Positions 8,175-16,351 of a DNA stretch of 42,720 nt are shown piece after piece. Source of the stretch: Aquirhabdus sp. GTDB lineage: Bacteria > Pseudomonadota > Gammaproteobacteria > Pseudomonadales > Moraxellaceae. The DNA is taken from NCBI GenBank assembly GCA_030150135.1, contig JASLGO010000026.1, positions 1 to 42,720 of the forward strand, given 5' to 3'. Position numbers and translations under genes: made by a program. Positions within the stretch are counted from its first letter, which is position 1; the number at the start of each line of letters is the position of its first letter. The notes under the pieces were generated by a model. The model did no database searches. It was not told the DNA's origin and saw nothing but the letters and a program-made list of their open reading frames with translations.

Positions 8175-8537
8175 ATGACTGTTATTCGTAAGACTGAGAT
8201 GTTTATGCCAAGCGAAACCGTACTGGAGTTGGTACAGTTACAAGCGGGTGTGATTGCATTACGTTCTGCTGATTTCGCAGAAGATTCTGCTCAGAATGAC
8301 GTTGAAGGTCTGCTTGAGCTTGCTTCAGAAGTCGATATGTCTAATCGTGCGGAAACAACTTCTAGTGAGCCACTTGTGACCATCAAATTTTCTGATGAGA
8401 TTCAGGCTGCGCTTGGTGATGCATTGCAAGCAATTGGTCAACAAATGATTCAGACTGCATTAGCTGCTTTGATGGAACAGCAATCTGCAAAATGGCATGC
8501 CGCCGTGATGGATGAATGTCCAGCACATTACAGCTAA
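8175..8537 (+). CDS. Hypothetical acidic protein, 120 aa
   Basis: I do not recognise a family. The protein is acidic and alanine/glutamine-rich, with no membrane segment. It starts MTVIRKTEMFMPSETVLELVQLQ and has two predicted helical parts, the second (EIQAALGDALQAIGQQMIQTALAALMEQQSAKWHAA) long and amphipathic. The frame is supported by an SD-like GAGGTG before ATG 8175, a strong terminator 27 bases after the stop and a 205-bp upstream gap with a perfect inverted repeat. It appears to be a free-standing transcription unit. Confidence 0.65.
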   Translation: MTVIRKTEMFMPSETVLELVQLQAGVIALRSADFAEDSAQNDVEGLLELASEVDMSNRAETTSSEPLVTIKFSDEIQAALGDALQAIGQQMIQTALAALMEQQSAKWHAAVMDECPAHYS

Positions 8538-8563
8538 GATTCAGTAAAATTTAAAGAATTATT

Positions 8564-8597
8564 AAAAACGACACCCATTATGGCGTGTCGTTTTTTT
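8564..8597 (+). terminator. Strong intrinsic terminator
   Basis: Stem AAAAACGACAC / GTGTCGTTTTT with a 10-base loop and a T-run of seven, just after the 120-aa gene. Confidence 0.9.
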
Positions 8598-8616
8598 ATG
8601 CCAAAAATATACAATA

Positions 8617-8678
8617 GGACACTGAACTTATCGAAGTACGGTAACCTTAAGCCACACTTCGGCTCCGCTCAGTGTTCT
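8617..8678. repeat. REP-like intergenic palindrome
   Basis: An imperfect inverted repeat: GGACACTGA...CGAAGTACGG on the left and CCACACTTCGG...TCAGTGTTC on the right, with about 10 bases between. The arms resemble the widespread CACTGA...CGAAGT type of bacterial intergenic repeat. It lies between the convergent 120-aa gene and the antiporter gene. It is a single copy in this window. Confidence 0.6.
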
Positions 8679-8705
8679 TCTGGTGAGACATTTGGCTGAA
8701 AGTGA

Positions 8706-10445
8706 TTAATGATGACTCGCTGTTGCATGCAACGACTTCACCAAATGCTCTTTTCCAAGTCGGTGGAATACATGTTCCGTCATCGTATCCGCGAGTGTTT
8801 GTTTGGACATAAAGACTTTGCCGATATGCTCCTCTTCGAGTAGCTTTGCTTCAGCAAGACTTTCTGTGCAAATCACTGCTTCAATCTTCGGATTGAGTAT
8901 CCGTGAAATTTCAACCATGCGTCGTACATCAAACACATCAGCAGTCGAAACAACCAACAGACTTGCCTGTGCGATATGCGCTTGAATCAGTACCGCAGGC
9001 TCACACGCATCACCAGAAACCGCTGGGATGTTTTGTGCGCGTAGGGATTCAATAATGTCGCGGTTCTCATCGACGACCACATAACGAATATTTTGCTCTT
9101 TAAAAGTTTGAGCGATTCGTCGTCCAACAGCGCCGTGTCCAATCAGTACAACTTGACCATCAAGGTATTCATTATCTACGCTCATTGGTAGCATGGAGAG
9201 CGGATCGCCGCTACGTTCAAGTTTTCTGGCTAAATGGGAGCGTGCTCTAATCCAACGCTGCGCTGGTTCAATCGCCGCAAATATTGCGGTATTTAAGCTA
9301 ATTGAAATCAGTGCGCCTGCTAAAATCAGATTTTGACCATCTAATGTGAGTAGTTTGAGAGATAGTCCGACGCTGGCGAGAATAAATGAGAACTCCCCAA
9401 TCTGCGCTAAGCTTGCACCAACGGTCAATGCTGTATTCAGTGGATAGCGGAAAAACAACACTAATGCCATCGCAGCTAAGGTTTTGCCCAATACGATCAC
9501 AGCAACTACAGCCAGAACTTGGATTGGATGCTGAATTAACACTGCTGGACTAAATAGCATCCCGACAGAGACGAAAAATAAAATGGAAAAGACTTCACGT
9601 AGTGGCAATGTTTCTTCTTCTGCACGATGACTGAAGTCAGATTCGCGTACAACCATTCCCGCAAAGAATGCCCCTAATGCAAACGACACGCCAAATAATA
9701 CATACGAGCCGTAAGCAATCGTCACTGCGGCAGCGACAACGGATAATGTAAACAATTCCCGTGAGCCTGTGCGTGAAACCAAGAGTAGAAATTTTGGAAA
9801 TACACGACGTCCAACAATAAGCATCAGAGCGATAAACGTAATCACTTTTGCGAGCGTGATGCCGACGGTGACTAAAAGATTACTTGTACTCCCTGCTGTT
9901 GTATGTGGTGACTCGCCGCCGAGCATCACTGCCATTGGTGGCAGTAAAACCAAAACGAGAACCATCACCAAGTCTTCAACGACGAGCCAACCAATTGCAA
10001 TCCGTCCATTGACTGAGGTCATCAATCCCCGTGACTCCAGCGCTCGAAGTAATACTACGGTACTTGCAACAGACAAACATAGTCCAAAGACCAGCCCAGA
10101 ACCAAGACTCCAGCCCCATAGAGACGATAAACCTATACCCATGAGGGTTGCGACAGCGATTTGTAATATCGCGCCAGGAATCGCGATTTTGCGCACTGCA
10201 AGCAAATCGGTAATAGAGAAATGCATTCCGACGCCGAACATGAGGAACATCACACCCAATTCGGCAAGCTGATTTGCGATATGCATATCTGCAATCATGC
10301 CGGGCGTATTCGGGCTAATCAAAATTCCTGCCACTAAATAGCCTACGAGTGGAGGAAGGCGTAGACGTGCTGCAATGTAGCCAAATACCAAGGCAAGACC
10401 AAAACCCACGGCAAGGAGAACAATCAAACTAACATCATGTGACAT
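8706..10445 (-). CDS. ybaL: Monovalent cation:proton antiporter-2 family protein with RCK domain (YbaL/Kef type)
   Basis: An inner-membrane antiporter of the CPA2/Kef family, probably moving K+ or Na+ against protons. The N-terminal ~400 residues carry about 12 hydrophobic segments, with the family stretches RLPPLVGYLVAGILISP and LAELGVMFLMFGVGMHF and a conserved GWLVVEDLVMV containing the acidic ED pair. After a basic linker comes a cytoplasmic TrkA_N/RCK Rossmann domain with VVLIGHGAVGRRIAQ and YVVVDENRDI, likely binding a nucleotide. The start was moved from the longer frame (10493) to ATG 10445 because a GGAG site lies 6 bases ahead and the extra 16 residues are not antiporter-like. That gives 579 aa. 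It is monocistronic and convergent with the 120-aa gene. The exact ion is not readable from the sequence. Confidence 0.88.
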   Translation of the reverse strand: MSHDVSLIVLLAVGFGLALVFGYIAARLRLPPLVGYLVAGILISPNTPGMIADMHIANQLAELGVMFLMFGVGMHFSITDLLAVRKIAIPGAILQIAVATLMGIGLSSLWGWSLGSGLVFGLCLSVASTVVLLRALESRGLMTSVNGRIAIGWLVVEDLVMVLVLVLLPPMAVMLGGESPHTTAGSTSNLLVTVGITLAKVITFIALMLIVGRRVFPKFLLLVSRTGSRELFTLSVVAAAVTIAYGSYVLFGVSFALGAFFAGMVVRESDFSHRAEEETLPLREVFSILFFVSVGMLFSPAVLIQHPIQVLAVVAVIVLGKTLAAMALVLFFRYPLNTALTVGASLAQIGEFSFILASVGLSLKLLTLDGQNLILAGALISISLNTAIFAAIEPAQRWIRARSHLARKLERSGDPLSMLPMSVDNEYLDGQVVLIGHGAVGRRIAQTFKEQNIRYVVVDENRDIIESLRAQNIPAVSGDACEPAVLIQAHIAQASLLVVSTADVFDVRRMVEISRILNPKIEAVICTESLAEAKLLEEEHIGKVFMSKQTLADTMTEHVFHRLGKEHLVKSLHATASHH

Positions 10446-10653
10446 GTTGTACTCCAATGAATGCGAGACAATCGTAAAGTATGATTGAATCAAATAAGAA
10501 ATCTAATGTTTTGATTGCTATCGTCGTGCTTGTCGTAGGGCTATAACGTGTAGTGAAATCAATGTTGTAACGGATAATATAGCAAAATTTTAGATGAAAT
10601 TTATATGTGATTGTTGTTTTTGAAATAGGACTTATTACAATAACGTTTTGAAT

Positions 10654-10688
10654 AAAAAAGACCTACATCAATGTGTAGGTCTTTTTTT
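10654..10688 (-). terminator. Bidirectional terminator after rpmG
   Basis: A perfect stem (AAAAAAGACCTACA / TGTAGGTCTTTTTT) with a 6-base loop and T-runs on either strand. It sits just below the rpmG stop and serves the rpmB-rpmG unit. Confidence 0.9.
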
Positions 10689-10702
10689 AGCAGAAAATCA
10701 AA

Positions 10703-10858
10703 TTATTTGATTTTAGCTTCGTTAAAAATAACGTGTTGACGAATGGTTGGATCAAATTTTTTGATCGCCATTTTTTCTGGCATAGTGCGTTTGTTTTTAG
10801 TAGTGGTGTAGAAGTAACCAGTACCAGCACTTGAAACTAAGCGAATTTTATCACGCAT
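10703..10858 (-). CDS. rpmG: 50S ribosomal protein L33
   Basis: This 51-residue protein, read from the sequence, is MRDKIRLVSSAGTGYFYTTT then KNKRTMPEKMAIKKFDPTIR and a short tail ending NEAKIK. This is the standard L33, a structural protein of the large ribosomal subunit near the E site. It is the cysteine-free form, so it does not bind zinc. AGGAG lies 8 bases ahead of ATG 10858. It follows rpmB by 24 bases in the usual rpmB-rpmG operon, and a strong terminator follows. Confidence 0.96.
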   Translation of the reverse strand: MRDKIRLVSSAGTGYFYTTTKNKRTMPEKMAIKKFDPTIRQHVIFNEAKIK

Positions 10859-10882
10859 GATTAAGGCTCCTAAAAAATGGTC

Positions 10883-11119
10883 TTAGATTTTTTGACCAGA
10901 AGCGCGTAAGTCAGCGATGACTTTCTCGATTCCGTGTTTATCAACAATCCGCATTGCATTTGCAGTTAAGCGTAGGCGGACAAAGCGTTTCTCCGCTTCA
11001 ACCCAAAAACGCTTGTAATGCAGGTTCGGTTCGAACCGGCGCTTGGTTTTGTTGTTTGCGTGCGAAATGTTGTTTCCAACGATCGGACGCTTGCCGGTTA
11101 CTTGGCAAACCTTTGACAT
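10883..11119 (-). CDS. rpmB: 50S ribosomal protein L28
   Basis: This 78-residue protein has the diagnostic L28 start MSKVCQVTGKRPIVGNN, then SHANNKTKRRF and the basic central part ending KRFVRLRLTANAMR. It is a structural component of the large ribosomal subunit. The length equals that of E. coli L28 (78 with Met). First gene of the rpmB-rpmG pair. An AGTGGAGC ribosome site stands before the ATG at 11119. Promoter signals should lie in 11120-11245. Confidence 0.97.
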   Translation of the reverse strand: MSKVCQVTGKRPIVGNNISHANNKTKRRFEPNLHYKRFWVEAEKRFVRLRLTANAMRIVDKHGIEKVIADLRASGQKI

Positions 11120-11246
11120 GATGTAGCTCCACTTTACTTTATATGACGACTTAGCCGACTATGAGGACATTTTTGACCAACTACTCATGCGTAGTTTTAG
11201 CCGCCGACGTCGCATAAAAGACTGTTTAAAACTGATTAGAAAAAGC

Positions 11247-11278
11247 AAGGCGCGTTTTATACCAAAAAAACACGCCTT
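11247..11278. other. Stem-loop between aldehyde dehydrogenase and rpmB
   Basis: AAGGCGCGTTTT / AAAACACGCCTT pair with one mismatch around a short A-rich loop. It lies upstream of the rpmB start and downstream of the aldehyde dehydrogenase stop. It may be a second terminator for the latter or a leader structure of rpmB. Confidence 0.45.
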
Positions 11279-11300
11279 AATCAAGTTGAAACTCAAAAAC

Positions 11301-11328
11301 CACCCCAAAATTTACATATTTTGAGGTG
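11301..11328 (-). terminator. Terminator of the aldehyde dehydrogenase gene
   Basis: On the minus strand CACCTCAAAAT pairs with ATTTTGGGGTG (one mismatch) and is followed by GTTTTTG. It lies 17 bases after the stop at 11345. Confidence 0.7.
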
Positions 11329-11344
11329 ATAGGCGATACGCTTT

Positions 11345-12796
11345 TTAGCGAACGAAAAAGTTCTTCAAAAGCGAATGTTGTGGCTTGTTGAATGGCGGGA
11401 AAAGTAGCTTGACGCTATAGAGTTTTCCAACTTGCAGCACCGAACGCGCATGGCTCATGGTGAGGAAGCCTTCATGACCATGATATTTGCCCATACCTGA
11501 ATTACCTACGCCACCAAATGGTAGGTCACTATGGACGATGTGAGTCAACATGGTGTTAATGCCAAACTGTCCAGAATGAGTGTGGTCCATCAGATACTGA
11601 GCACGTTCTTCGTTGTAGTCGAAATAGTAGAGTGCAAGTGGACGTGGGCGATCGTTAATATAATCAATAGCTTCTTCAATCGTATCGTATTCCACGACAA
11701 GCAGCAGTGGGCCAAAGAGTTCTTCCTGAGCAACCAACATGTCAGATGAAATGTCTGTAATGATGGTTGGAGCAATTTTGTGTGAACGGCTCAAATCTTC
11801 ATCAGCTGGATTCACTTCAATGACTTTTGCACCTTTTTGACGAGCATCATCTAAATAGCGTTGTAGGCGACTATATTGTTTATCATTGACGATGCTGGTG
11901 AAATCTGGATTATTCAGCAAAGTTGGATAGAACTGGCTGATGTTTTTACGCATTTGCCCAACAAACTCTGCTGTTTTGCCACGAGGAAGCAAAACAAAAT
12001 CTGGTGCAACGCAAGTTTGTCCTGCATTCCATAATTTACCAAATGTCAGACGCTCTGCTGCTTCCGCAATAGGGAATGATGGATGAATGACAACTGGAGA
12101 TTTTCCGCCTAATTCAAGTAGTACAGGTGTTAGGTTTTCAGCAGCAGCAGCCATGACGGTTTTGCCGATTGCACTTGAACCCGTGAATACTAAGAAGTTG
12201 AATGGAAGACGACAGAATGTATCAGAAACAACACCGCCACCATTTACGACTGCGACTAGGTTTTCTGGAAACACTTCCGCAAGAACTTTTTCGAGTAGCG
12301 CACCAAAGGCTGCTGATGCGCTAGAAATTTTAAGCATTGCATGGTTGCCTGAAGACAGCGCGCAAATCAATGGGCTAATCGACAGGAGGAGCGGGTAGTT
12401 CCACGGAGACATAATTCCGACAACACCTAATGGCTGATAAGCCACCCAACCTTTCGTTGGTTGATGTAGAAGATTCGTTGAACGTTTGGATGGTTTCATC
12501 CATTTACTAATATTTTTAGTGACATAATCAATTGAATCTAGACATGTCATGACTTCGCCAATTTTGGTTTCATCAACTGAGCGATTGCTGAAATCTTCGC
12601 AAATTGCTTGAGCAAAATCATCTTGATACTGCACTAGAACGCGACGTAAACGTGCTAAGCGCTCAATACGTTCTGCTGCAGATGGCATGGAGTTTGCGCG
12701 ATAAGCGGCTTTTTGCGCTTCAAAAATATCATGCATACGTTGCACATCAGGACGAACGGCTGTACTGTCAGTTGCTGGTTTGGTTGCACTATTCAT
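11345..12796 (-). CDS. Coniferyl-aldehyde-dehydrogenase-type NAD(P)+ aldehyde dehydrogenase
   Basis: This 483-residue enzyme of the class-3-like ALDH group oxidises aldehydes to acids. Active-site residues are all visible: Asn133 in SPWNYP, Glu228 in LLELGGKSP, and the nucleophile Cys262 in NAGQTCVAPD; the late motif EELFGPLL is also present. The overall form (short N-terminus, PWNYPLLLSISPLICALSSGN, C-terminal hydrophobic tail) is that of enzymes annotated as coniferyl aldehyde dehydrogenase (CalB), which often act on medium- or long-chain aldehydes in Acinetobacter-like bacteria. The substrate is not readable here. It is divergent from a TetR gene, with a palindrome between them, so it is probably repressed by that regulator. 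Confidence 0.88.
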   Translation of the reverse strand: MNSATKPATDSTAVRPDVQRMHDIFEAQKAAYRANSMPSAAERIERLARLRRVLVQYQDDFAQAICEDFSNRSVDETKIGEVMTCLDSIDYVTKNISKWMKPSKRSTNLLHQPTKGWVAYQPLGVVGIMSPWNYPLLLSISPLICALSSGNHAMLKISSASAAFGALLEKVLAEVFPENLVAVVNGGGVVSDTFCRLPFNFLVFTGSSAIGKTVMAAAAENLTPVLLELGGKSPVVIHPSFPIAEAAERLTFGKLWNAGQTCVAPDFVLLPRGKTAEFVGQMRKNISQFYPTLLNNPDFTSIVNDKQYSRLQRYLDDARQKGAKVIEVNPADEDLSRSHKIAPTIITDISSDMLVAQEELFGPLLLVVEYDTIEEAIDYINDRPRPLALYYFDYNEERAQYLMDHTHSGQFGINTMLTHIVHSDLPFGGVGNSGMGKYHGHEGFLTMSHARSVLQVGKLYSVKLLFPPFNKPQHSLLKNFFVR

Positions 12797-12868
12797 GGCT
12801 AAATAATCGATCTGGGAAAGGATGTGTACGTTTTAGAGCAATTACTCTAAACTGTCAAATGATTTTTG

Positions 12869-12885
12869 CTGAACGGTCGGTTCAG
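12869..12885. promoter_or_regulatory. Candidate TetR operator between aldehyde dehydrogenase and tetR genes
   Basis: CTGAAC GGTCG GTTCAG is an inverted repeat with perfect 6-bp arms, 73 bp from the dehydrogenase start and 98 bp from the TetR start. Arm type and spacing suit a TetR dimer. This is a placement-based inference. Confidence 0.55.
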
Positions 12886-12983
12886 TGAAATGAGGACAAA
12901 TGTATTTTTAATGGTAAATTTGAGTTAAAACATAGTATTCTTGGGCAAAATGCTCATTTGCTAAAAGGCTGGAAAAAAGTGAT

Positions 12984-13655
12984 ATGAAAACTCGTGATCG
13001 TATTCTGCAGAAAAGTTTGCAATTGTTTAATGAACAAGGCGAGCGCTCGGTATCTACGAATCATATCGCAGCTGCATTAGAAATCAGCCCAGGTAATTTG
13101 TATTATCATTTTCGTAATAAAGAGGCGATCATTGCTGAATTATTGATGGTTTATCAGGCGGAAATTTTGAGTTTACTCAATGTTCCAGAAGATCGACCAC
13201 TCAATGTGAATGATAAGTTTATCTACTTCAATGTGCTTTCTACACAGTTCTGGAAATACCGCTTCTTGCATCGAGATGCGAATCATTTGATTGAATCTAG
13301 TGAAGTTCTAAAAGAGCGCTATCCAATCTATGCGCGTCATGTGATGCAACGTGGTATGCAAATTTATCAAGGATTTGTAGATTCTGGTTTGATGAAGGCA
13401 TCATTTATAGAAATCGAAGCTTTGATTATTAATATCTGGATTGTCATGACAAATTGGTCGAATTTCCTGCTGATGACTGGACATATTACGCAAACGGATG
13501 CGCTTGATGAACGCTGGTTACGACAAGGTTTACGTCAAATGGTTTTCCTTGAAGGGCCTTATCTGACAGGTGAAGGGCGGGCGGCGTATGAGCCTCTACT
13601 TCAAACTTTTGGTGACGGTAATCAAAATGGTGGATGGTTCGGCAACCCGCTATAA
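12984..13655 (+). CDS. TetR family transcriptional regulator
   Basis: This 223-residue regulator has a classic N-terminal TetR helix-turn-helix: TRDRILQKSLQLFNEQGERS, then STNHIAAALEISPGNLYYHF (recognition helix about residues 27-46) and RNKEAIIAELL. The C-terminal ligand/dimer domain contains SFIEIEALIINIWIVMTNWSNFL and ends in a glycine/asparagine-rich tail. It is divergently transcribed from the aldehyde dehydrogenase gene with a palindrome in between. The likely role is aldehyde- or fatty-compound-responsive repression of that gene and itself; the ligand is unknown. ATG 12984 follows GGAAAAAAG at suitable distance. Confidence 0.88.
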   Translation: MKTRDRILQKSLQLFNEQGERSVSTNHIAAALEISPGNLYYHFRNKEAIIAELLMVYQAEILSLLNVPEDRPLNVNDKFIYFNVLSTQFWKYRFLHRDANHLIESSEVLKERYPIYARHVMQRGMQIYQGFVDSGLMKASFIEIEALIINIWIVMTNWSNFLLMTGHITQTDALDERWLRQGLRQMVFLEGPYLTGEGRAAYEPLLQTFGDGNQNGGWFGNPL

Positions 13656-13847
13656 AATGCACGATTAAGTCTCTATTTTTGTAAATATAGTGAATCTGGA
13701 TTGCCAATACTTTCTGAGTGCAGTAAAGTCAAAGAATGTGTATACGAAAAGTAGTCGTATATTAGGGATTGTGGTTTAAAAAATAATGGGTTATGTGATT
13801 GGTGGGGTTGAAAAATAATGGAATCTAAATTACGAGCAGGGCTTAAA

Positions 13848-15254
13848 ATGAAAAATGTTCTACAGTTGACAGCGCTTTCCGCGGCGATTGCCTTGGCTGG
13901 TTGCGGTGGTGGTGGCGGTTTTTATGGTGATAGCAGTTCGACAAACAGTTCAACTAGTGGGACAACTACTACTAGTAGTGCAGCAGTTGCAACTAACTAC
14001 CACATCGTGCTGAACAGTAGTAAATCGACTTTGGTGGTTACTGGAGATACAGCGGTTATTACTGAGAAATTGGTGGACGTCAATGGTGGCGGTATATCAG
14101 GTCAAACAGTGACCTTATCTATTCCTGATACATTGACTAATGGCGTTACAATCAACGGTGCTTCCACAGCAACAACGGATGCTAGTGGTAATGCAACGTT
14201 TACAATTAATTTACCAGCTACAGCAAGTAGCTCATCTGAATATGCGACATTGCTCTCTAAAGGGGTGGTGGTTAATGGCTCGTTTACAGATAGCACTGGT
14301 AAAAAAGTTTCTCAATCGACAACGTTGAGTGTTGTTAGCGCTTCGAGTTCAACAACGCCGATTTATCATCTCGTGATGTCATCGAATAAACCATCAATGG
14401 TGGTCACAGGCGACACAGCAATTATTACAGTAAAAGCGGTAGATGTGAATGGTGGTGCAGTTTCTGGTCAAAACATCACTTTCGTTATTCCTGATACATT
14501 GACAAACGGCGTTACACTGAATGGTCCTTCAGTTGTTGCTACGGGTACAGATGGCAATGCGACATTTAATGTAACACTGCCAAATGATTCTTCTCCTGCA
14601 AGTCTTGCATCAGCACTTGAAGCAAGTGGAGTAACATTTAAGGCTTCTCTCACAAATGGTGATGGTTCTGTAGCAAATCAGTCAACTGTAATAAACGTGG
14701 TACCAACACCTGTAACAACACCTGTTGCAAATATTACCTTTGGTAATTCGGGGCTTTTGCAAACAAGCAGTGATGGTTCATATTATACAGAGTCTCTTTC
14801 AGCAAATATTGTTGATATTGATGGTAAACCAATTGCAAATCAAACGGTTGTAATGTCAATTAATCTATTGGGCTTTGCAAAGGGGCATTACAATGTTGCT
14901 TCAACGGGAACTCCTGTAAGAACGACGGGCACACCTTATACTGATTGTACATCTAAGCCTTTCCCGAGTTTTGCGCAAATTGCAACTACATTTGTTGCAC
15001 CATCTTCAGGAACTAATGTTACTTATACGACCGATAGCACAGGTAAGTTTGATTTCCAAGTTCGTTTCTTGCGACGATATGGAACATGGCAGACCGTAGA
15101 TTTGATTGCTACTGCTACAGTGAATGGTACGACAGTCACATCTGATCTTCCGTATAATCTTAATGTCCTTAAATCGGATTTTGATTCTACAGCTGGTCAA
15201 CCTTTTGATACTAGTCCATATGGTACAGGTACAGATTGTACAAATACTAATTAA
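13848..15254 (+). CDS. Lipoprotein with bacterial Ig-like (Big_1) repeats
   Basis: A surface-type lipoprotein. From ATG 13848 it begins MKNVLQLTALSAAIALAGCG, a lipoprotein signal peptide with lipobox ALAGC, so Cys19 would be lipidated; an in-frame ATG at 13818 adds 10 residues ahead. A Gly/Ser/Thr-rich linker follows, then two closely similar Ig-like units. Each opens with STLVVTGDTAVIT or PSMVVTGDTAIIT, contains VDVNGG..SGQ, IPDTLTNGVT and DG/SGNATF. A third, more divergent unit (SANIVDIDGKPIANQTVVM) holds a Cys-containing region, and the C-terminus is GTGTDCTNTN. Such Big_1 domains occur in invasin-like and cell-surface proteins. A terminator follows. Nothing in the neighbourhood suggests a partner. 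Confidence 0.8.
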   Translation: MKNVLQLTALSAAIALAGCGGGGGFYGDSSSTNSSTSGTTTTSSAAVATNYHIVLNSSKSTLVVTGDTAVITEKLVDVNGGGISGQTVTLSIPDTLTNGVTINGASTATTDASGNATFTINLPATASSSSEYATLLSKGVVVNGSFTDSTGKKVSQSTTLSVVSASSSTTPIYHLVMSSNKPSMVVTGDTAIITVKAVDVNGGAVSGQNITFVIPDTLTNGVTLNGPSVVATGTDGNATFNVTLPNDSSPASLASALEASGVTFKASLTNGDGSVANQSTVINVVPTPVTTPVANITFGNSGLLQTSSDGSYYTESLSANIVDIDGKPIANQTVVMSINLLGFAKGHYNVASTGTPVRTTGTPYTDCTSKPFPSFAQIATTFVAPSSGTNVTYTTDSTGKFDFQVRFLRRYGTWQTVDLIATATVNGTTVTSDLPYNLNVLKSDFDSTAGQPFDTSPYGTGTDCTNTN

Positions 15255-15273
15255 TTAGCAGTTTAGTTAAATG

Positions 15274-15303
15274 AAAAAACCTCTGCTTTGCGGAGGTTTT
15301 TTT
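15274..15303 (+). terminator. Terminator of the Ig-like lipoprotein gene
   Basis: AAAAAACCTC / GAGGTTTTTTT stem-loop with inner GC pairing (loop TTT) and a T-run, 19 bases after the stop. Confidence 0.88.
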
Positions 15304-15400
15304 AATTCCTGCTCTGGATATGTTGTAGCGTGAATTAAGTCATTAACTTGCAGACCAGCCTTCAAAATGTATTAGAATGCTGGCCGTATAAATTTTCATA

Positions 15401-15417
15401 TTGCTATCGGATAGCAA
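15401..15417. promoter_or_regulatory. Perfect 17-bp palindrome at the predicted purU start point
   Basis: TTGCTATC G GATAGCAA has perfect 8-bp arms around one base. It begins 8 bases after a TATAAA -10-like hexamer (15387-15392) and ends 21 bases before the purU ATG. The one-base centre favours a protein-binding operator over a stable hairpin. The binding protein is unknown. Confidence 0.6.
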
Positions 15418-15438
15418 GATTAGTTGCGTGGATAAATA

Positions 15439-16299
15439 ATGAACATCGCCCATACCGCACGTCTTCTCATCACCTGTGCTGATCGCTCAGGAATTGTGCA
15501 AGCTGTTTCAAGTTTTCTTTATCATCATGGCGCAAATATTATTGCTTTGGATCAGTATGCGACCGAAGAGCAAGGTGGCACGTATTTTATGCGTGTTGAA
15601 TTTGCTTTAGATCGCTTACAGGAAGTTCGTGATGTTTTGACTCGCTCATTTGGCGATACTGTCGCAACGCAATATCAGATGAGCTGGCAACTGACGCTTG
15701 TTGGTGAGCGTAAAAAAGTCGGGATTCTTGTTTCTAAATACGATCATGCTTTGCTTGAGCTATTGTGGCGTTGGTCGCGTGGTTTGTTGCCGTGTGAGAT
15801 TACACAAGTGGTGAGTAATCACGAGGATTTACGTGATGCTGTTGAGCGTTTTGGTGTTCCTTTTCATGTGGTTAAAGTAACAAAAGAGAATAAACCTGAA
15901 GCTGAAGCTCAGATTCACGAATTGATGTCTGGGAATGATGTACTGGTACTTGCGCGTTATATGCAGATTCTCAGTTCTGATTTTGTCGAAAAATGGCATC
16001 ATAAGATTATTAATATCCATCATTCATTTTTGCCAGCGTTTGTGGGTGCTGACCCATATCGCCAAGCCTATGAAAAAGGCGTGAAATTGATTGGCGCGAC
16101 TGCACACTATGTGACAGCAGATTTGGATCAAGGCCCGATTATTGAACAAGCTGTTGAGCGCGTAAGCCATCGTTACACGGTTGAGGATTTACGTGAGCTG
16201 GGTGAAGATGTAGAGCGTAATGTTTTAACGCGTGCGGTACGTTGGCACTTAGAAGATCGTGTCATCGTTCATGATAATAAGACGATCGTGTTTGATTGA
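15439..16299 (+). CDS. purU: Formyltetrahydrofolate deformylase
   Basis: PurU hydrolyses 10-formyl-THF to THF and formate, balancing one-carbon units and feeding formate to purine synthesis. This 286-residue protein has an N-terminal ACT domain (LLITCADRSGIVQAVSSFL, residues 9-27) and a formyltransferase-fold catalytic domain from about residue 90. Catalytic residues are in place: Asn192 and His194 in INIHHSFLPAF, and Asp230 in TADLDQGPI, at the usual 38-residue spacing. Length matches the family (280-290). It is preceded by a perfect 17-bp palindrome and followed by a terminator, so it is a single-gene unit. Confidence 0.95.
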   Translation: MNIAHTARLLITCADRSGIVQAVSSFLYHHGANIIALDQYATEEQGGTYFMRVEFALDRLQEVRDVLTRSFGDTVATQYQMSWQLTLVGERKKVGILVSKYDHALLELLWRWSRGLLPCEITQVVSNHEDLRDAVERFGVPFHVVKVTKENKPEAEAQIHELMSGNDVLVLARYMQILSSDFVEKWHHKIINIHHSFLPAFVGADPYRQAYEKGVKLIGATAHYVTADLDQGPIIEQAVERVSHRYTVEDLRELGEDVERNVLTRAVRWHLEDRVIVHDNKTIVFD

Positions 16300-16313
16300 T
16301 ACAAGCCTTTCAT

Positions 16314-16336
16314 AAAGCCCCACTAATGGGGCTTTT
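16314..16336 (+). terminator. purU terminator
   Basis: AAAGCCCC / GGGGCTTT with a 6-base loop and TTTT, 15 bases after the stop. It lies just before the ribosome site of the next gene, so some readthrough into the permease gene is possible. Confidence 0.85.
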
Positions 16337-16351
16337 CTTTGGAGTTCATTT

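Noticed and set aside
8617..8678. Terminator for the antiporter gene
   Set aside because: It is palindromic but has no T-run on the minus strand and diverged arms; it fits a REP-like repeat better.
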